Positions 13,581 to 16,520 of a stretch of 16,520 nt of DNA are shown piece by piece. A model generated the notes under the pieces. It was not told the origin of the DNA, made no database searches, and worked only from the letters and a program-made list of their open reading frames with translations. Every line of letters begins with the position of its first letter. Within the stretch, counting starts at the first letter, position 1. The stretch comes from Elusimicrobiota bacterium (GTDB lineage: Bacteria > CG03). A program made the translations under genes and the position numbers. Location: assembly GCA_021161625.1 (NCBI GenBank), contig JAGHAG010000131.1, positions 1-16,520 of the forward strand, given 5' to 3'.

Positions 13581-13608
13581 ATTATAATTTAATCTGTATT
13601 TTTGTCAA
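13581..13608 (-). promoter_or_regulatory. Consensus sigma-70-type promoter of mrp
   Basis: On the minus strand, perfect TTGACA (13603-13608), a 16-base spacer and perfect TATAAT (13581-13586). The predicted leader is about 75 bases, ending in GGAG before ATG 13499. It probably drives mrp and the following four genes. Confidence 0.75.
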
Positions 13609-13619
13609 GATTCTGTAGG

Positions 13620-13654
13620 AGCAAAATGATAATGTCCTATTTTGCTTTGACATT
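13620..13654 (+). promoter_or_regulatory. Overlapping inverted repeats upstream of bioY
   Basis: AGCAAAAT (13620-13627) pairs with ATTTTGCT (13639-13646), and AATGTC (13631-13636) pairs with GACATT (13649-13654). The two helices interlock, so only one can form at a time. If transcribed they could be alternative leader structures; they may equally be operator sites. A TTGACA at 13647-13652 lies inside the second helix but lacks a good -10 partner. Confidence 0.3.
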
Positions 13655-13661
13655 GCTGTAT

Positions 13662-13685
13662 TTACAAATTTTCGAAAATTCGTAA
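13662..13685. promoter_or_regulatory. 24-base palindrome just before bioY
   Basis: Perfect 14-base centre AATTTTCGAAAATT (13667-13680) flanked by TTAC and GTAA, with one mismatched pair between. It ends nine bases before the bioY ATG and sits where a -10 box would be for the TTGACA at 13647-13652. Probably a transcription-factor site; it does not match the BirA half sites (TTGTAAACC-type) or BioR (TTATMKATAA) that I know. Confidence 0.45.
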
Positions 13686-13694
13686 TAATAAAAC

Positions 13695-14258
13695 ATGAAA
13701 AGAAGTTTTGCAATAACATCAGTTTTAGAGTGGCAGAAAAGCACTCTCCTCTGGAAAAAAATTGCACTTTCTCTTTTCATGGCTACTCTCACAGGTTTTC
13801 TTGCACAGATAAAAATTCATCTCGGTTTTACACCTGTTCCTGTTACAGGACAGGTTCTTGGCGTTCTTTTAAGCGGTGTTTTCTGTGGTGCTTTGTGGGG
13901 AATGGTCAGCCAGATTTTTTATCTTTCGTTTGGAATTGCAGGAATCCCCTGGTTTGCAACTCCCACCCACATATTTGGACCAACCGCAGGTTATTTAATA
14001 GGGTTTATTTTTGCTCCTTTTGTAGTGGGGTATCTGATAAAAATTTTAAAATCAAAAACTTTCTTAACTCATTTTTTGGTGATGCTTGCAGGAGTTTTTG
14101 TTATTTATCTTTGCGGGATTTTGTGGATTTCTTTTTATCTGAATATCTCTTTCAGGAAAGTTTTCTTTCTGGGGGTTTATCCGTTTGTTTTCATTGACAT
14201 AGTAAAGGCAACAGTTTCTGCTTTTTTTTCACACCAGATATTCAGACACAAAATTTAA
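13695..14258 (+). CDS. bioY: BioY, biotin-binding S component of an ECF transporter
   Basis: A 187-residue, six-helix membrane protein that captures biotin and docks on an energy-coupling module (EcfAA'T or BioMN, not in this window). Motifs: TPVPVTGQVLGVLLSG (46-61), GIAGIPWFA (80-88), THIFGPTAGYLIGF (91-104) and the C-terminal PFVFIDIVKATVSA (163-176), all classic BioY. The start ATG has no clear Shine-Dalgarno sequence; the MKRS N-terminus and the W-x-K-S-x-L-W-K-K stretch fit the family. The gene is divergent from mrp, with a 195-base gap full of palindromes, and is followed after three bases by an alpha/beta hydrolase. Uptake implies biotin auxotrophy or salvage, but no biotin synthesis gene can be judged from here. 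Confidence 0.93.
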   Translation: MKRSFAITSVLEWQKSTLLWKKIALSLFMATLTGFLAQIKIHLGFTPVPVTGQVLGVLLSGVFCGALWGMVSQIFYLSFGIAGIPWFATPTHIFGPTAGYLIGFIFAPFVVGYLIKILKSKTFLTHFLVMLAGVFVIYLCGILWISFYLNISFRKVFFLGVYPFVFIDIVKATVSAFFSHQIFRHKI

Positions 14259-14261
14259 ACA

Positions 14262-15095
14262 ATGTTTAGAAGGAAAAATCCTCTTTTTGACCTGATTTTT
14301 ATTTTTATCCTTGTTCCCATTTTTGTTTTTGCATTTATGCTGATTTTTCAGAGGAATTTTATTTATCAGCCCTCAAAAAAAATTTCAAAAACTCCAGAAG
14401 ATATTGGACTAAAGTATGAAAATGTTTTTTTTGAGACTTCTGATGGAGTAAAACTGAATGGCTGGTATTTGTGTCCCCTTAAACCAAGAGGTGAAACCAT
14501 TTTGTTCTGCCACGGAAATGCCGAAAATCTTTCCCATTATCTTGATGAAATAAAACAGTTTTATGACATTGGTTTTTGTGTTCTTGCTTTTGATTACAGG
14601 GGGTTTGGATTGAGTGAAGGAGAAATTTCAGAAGAGGGCACATACATTGATGCTGATGCTGCGTGGAATTATCTTGTAAAGGTTAAAAAAGTTCTTCCTG
14701 AAAAAATTATAATAGTGGGCAGGTCTCTCGGTGGCCCAATTGCAGCATATCTTGCTTTAAAACATCATCCAAGGGCGCTTTTTCTTGAGGCAACTTTCAC
14801 ATCAATAAAGGACATTGCAAAAATGAAATATCCGTTCCTTCCTGCAAAATTTCTCAAATACAATTACAACACATTAAGTTATATTAAAAAAGTAAGAGCC
14901 CCTGTTCTGATTGTTCACAGTATAGATGATAGAAAAGTCCCTTTTCACCTTGCTCAAAAACTTTTTGAAACTGCAAATCACCCGAAAAAGTTTGTAAAAA
15001 TAACAGGTCCTCACAAAAAAGGTTTTTTACAAAAACAAAATCACGAACTCTACAAGAAGGAAGTTATAAGTTTTCTCGCACTTACTGCTGACTGA
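14262..15095 (+). CDS. Membrane-anchored alpha/beta hydrolase (BEM46/ABHD13-like)
   Basis: 277 residues: an N-terminal membrane segment (about 9-29), then an alpha/beta hydrolase fold. The oxyanion HGNAEN (84-89), AFDYRGFGLSEG (109-120), the nucleophile elbow GRSLGG with S155, the acid D222 or D223 in HSIDDRKVP and the likely catalytic H251 in ITGPHKKG complete the triad. Family proteins are esterases, lipases or peptidases of unknown substrate, tethered to the inner membrane with the catalytic domain on either side. It starts three bases after bioY, so the two are probably co-transcribed, with no functional link known. Its last 14 bases overlap the convergent permease gene. Confidence 0.85.
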   Translation: MFRRKNPLFDLIFIFILVPIFVFAFMLIFQRNFIYQPSKKISKTPEDIGLKYENVFFETSDGVKLNGWYLCPLKPRGETILFCHGNAENLSHYLDEIKQFYDIGFCVLAFDYRGFGLSEGEISEEGTYIDADAAWNYLVKVKKVLPEKIIIVGRSLGGPIAAYLALKHHPRALFLEATFTSIKDIAKMKYPFLPAKFLKYNYNTLSYIKKVRAPVLIVHSIDDRKVPFHLAQKLFETANHPKKFVKITGPHKKGFLQKQNHELYKKEVISFLALTAD

Positions 15096-16356
15096 CCTTT
15101 CTGGGTATAACAAGATTCATCCCAACTGCAACAATTGTTCCTGTTGAAATTCCAGAGGAAAGTAAAATTTTAAGCCATTCTGGAAAATTTTTTAGAATCT
15201 GAGGTCTCATCACAACCCCAAGCCCGCAGGCAAAAGAAACCGCAATTATGAGAAGTTCCCTTGAATGGATTTCCACTTTTGATAGGCCTGAAATCCCGGC
15301 ACTTGCAATCATCCCGAACATCACTATTCCTGCACCACCCAGAACAGGTTGCGGCATTATTGCGATAAGGGCTCCAAGTTTTGGAAAAAGCCCCATAAGA
15401 ACAAGGATTATTCCTGCAATTCCCACAACAAATCTGCTTTTTACTTTTGTTAAGGGGATAATTCCTACATTCTGGGAAAAAGAAGTATTTGCACCAGCAT
15501 TAAAAATTCCACCAATGAAACTTCCAACCCCGTCTCCTAAAATTCCCCTTTCAATTTCCCTGTCAGAAACAGGGAAATTGCAAACGCATCCTATTGCATT
15601 TAAGTCGCCGATTGTTTCAATTGTTGTAACAAGGTAAGCAATAAGAAAGGGAAGAAGGGCTGAGATTTTAAAATTCCATCCAAAGTGAAAAGGTTCAGGA
15701 AGGTTGAACCACGAAGCACTTTTTACAGGTGCAAAATCCACTTTTCCCAGAAGAATTGCAATTATGTAACCAGCCAGAATTCCAATAAAAACAGAGACAC
15801 TTTCAAGATATTTTCCGCCAAATATGTGCAGGATTAAAATTAAAAACATAACACCAAAAGCAAGAAGTATGTTTGAAAAAGCCCCATAGTCAGAAGCACC
15901 AACCCCGCCCGCACACCAGTCCACACTCACAGGAAGAAGGGTAAGACCAATTAATGAGACCACAATTGATGTAACAAGAGGGGGGAATAGTTTTTTCAGA
16001 AGAGGAATAAATCTGCTCAAAATCATTTCAAGAAAACTTCCCACTAAGGTTGCAGTAAAAATTCCTGAAAGTCCGTAATTTTTCCCCACACTTATGGAAG
16101 GACCCACAAAGGTGAAGTCCGTGCCCATAACAACGGGCATTTTTGCAAAAACATATGCCTGAAGGATTGTTGCAATTCCTGCAGAAAATATCGTGCAGGA
16201 AACATAGTAGGAAAGGTCTCCTGTTTTCACAGAAAGAACAGTTCCAACAACCATTGGAACAGCAATAATTCCGTTAAATGCGGCAAGAATATGTTGAATA
16301 GCGTAAATTACTGATACAGGTGAAACTTTTTCATCAAAAACCCTGTTTTCCTGCAT
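15082..16356 (-). CDS. NCS2-family xanthine/uric-acid-type permease
   Basis: 424 residues, 13-14 hydrophobic helices. QH at 21-22 in helix 1, GTDFTFVGPSISVG (78-91), the substrate-binding glutamate E247 in TTIETIGD and the nucleobase-ascorbate transporter signature QNVGIIPLTK (295-304) are present. The glutamine at 295 (E in the uracil carrier UraA) favours xanthine, hypoxanthine or urate over uracil. Length is normal. No purine catabolic gene is in the window. No clear Shine-Dalgarno sequence precedes ATG 16356. It ends inside the last codons of the hydrolase gene (convergent overlap of 14 bases). Confidence 0.9.
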   Translation of the reverse strand: MQENRVFDEKVSPVSVIYAIQHILAAFNGIIAVPMVVGTVLSVKTGDLSYYVSCTIFSAGIATILQAYVFAKMPVVMGTDFTFVGPSISVGKNYGLSGIFTATLVGSFLEMILSRFIPLLKKLFPPLVTSIVVSLIGLTLLPVSVDWCAGGVGASDYGAFSNILLAFGVMFLILILHIFGGKYLESVSVFIGILAGYIIAILLGKVDFAPVKSASWFNLPEPFHFGWNFKISALLPFLIAYLVTTIETIGDLNAIGCVCNFPVSDREIERGILGDGVGSFIGGIFNAGANTSFSQNVGIIPLTKVKSRFVVGIAGIILVLMGLFPKLGALIAIMPQPVLGGAGIVMFGMIASAGISGLSKVEIHSRELLIIAVSFACGLGVVMRPQILKNFPEWLKILLSSGISTGTIVAVGMNLVIPRKVSQQ

Positions 16357-16428
16357 AATTCATTTTAATAATTTTTTTAAAAAACGCAAAATCCCTCTCT
16401 TTCTTTAGCAAATAGCGACAATAGGGAT

Positions 16429-16508
16429 GAGTAATGAGTAACGAGTAATGAGAGAATAGCGAATAGTGGACAGTGGAAAGAGGAAAGAGGATAGAGGATA
16501 GTGGATAG
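16429..16508 (+). repeat. Degenerate heptamer repeat tract B
   Basis: Units in 7-base phase: GAGTAAT, GAGTAAC, GAGTAAT (16429-16449), an irregular stretch (16450-16465), then GTGGACA, GTGGAAA, GAGGAAA, GAGGATA, GAGGATA, GTGGATA (16466-16507). Two sub-families (GAGTAAY and GWGGAHA) are joined. The second half matches tract A. It lies upstream of the permease gene on the other side from its coding sequence; the gap 16357-16428 holds nothing else I can name. Confidence 0.85.
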
Positions 16509-16520
16509 AAACTTGCTCAC

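Noticed and set aside
13730..14197. 155-codon frame in another phase over bioY
   Set aside because: Cys/Phe/Ser-rich composition typical of a shifted frame over a membrane protein; BioY motifs fix the real frame.
16429..16508. CRISPR array or tandem transcription-factor sites
   Set aside because: Units are 7 bases with no spacers, and units vary freely; this is a simple degenerate tandem repeat.

Overview
AT-rich bacterial DNA, densely packed with short intergenic gaps. No rRNA, tRNA, CRISPR array, transposase or phage gene is visible. The gene content (a radical-free cysteine desulfidase with an Fe-S cluster, protein disulfide oxidoreductase folds, a NifX-type protein, a CoA-disulfide-reductase-like flavoprotein, a bacterial sphingolipid pathway) and the degenerate heptamer and palindromic repeats suggest an uncultured, probably anaerobic, diderm-type bacterium. 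The phylum cannot be fixed from this window; an Omnitrophota-like lineage is only a guess.

Layout. (1) 1-3703, plus strand: a compact run of an SDR reductase (5' end off the window), serine palmitoyltransferase, a GNAT-type candidate ceramide synthase, and a small PD-(D/E)XK/YaeQ-like protein. The first three match the three enzymes of the bacterial ceramide route. (2) 3706-5959, minus strand: dihydroxy-acid dehydratase (ilvD) and a membrane-anchored helix-hairpin-helix protein, separated by a heptamer repeat tract. (3) 6122-7583, minus strand: an overlapping trio of VOC protein, COG1237-type metallo-beta-lactamase-fold protein and NifX-family protein. The MBL gene carries an in-frame palindromic insert whose sister copy lies at 796-826. 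(4) 7675-9030, minus strand: a CoA-disulfide reductase/NADH oxidase-like flavoprotein with its own promoter and an almost consensus Fur box. (5) 9145-13499, minus strand: a five-gene run, mrp (Fe-S carrier ATPase), an inactive PDO fused to an active thioredoxin, cysteine desulfidase, a DUF4213/DUF364 protein, and a methyltransferase, behind a consensus promoter with a second Fur-like palindrome. (6) 13695-15095, plus strand: bioY (biotin uptake) and a membrane-anchored alpha/beta hydrolase. (7) 15082-16356, minus strand: an NCS2 purine permease, followed by a second heptamer repeat tract at the window's right end.

How it may fit together (inference): two promoters 4.5 kb apart share the same design, a TTGACA box, a 15-16 bp spacer, a TATAAT-like box and a TGAAAwTnATTTTCA palindrome over the start site. 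This would place the Mrp/thioredoxin/cysteine-desulfidase run and the CoADR-like flavoprotein in one iron (Fur-type) regulon concerned with sulfur mobilisation, Fe-S handling and thiol redox. The left end looks like a self-contained sphingolipid cluster. Most interesting to follow up: the ceramide cluster, the palindromic element that inserts into protein-coding sequence with compensating stem changes, the PDO-thioredoxin fusion that lost both PDO active sites, and a vestigial gene start downstream of the methyltransferase.
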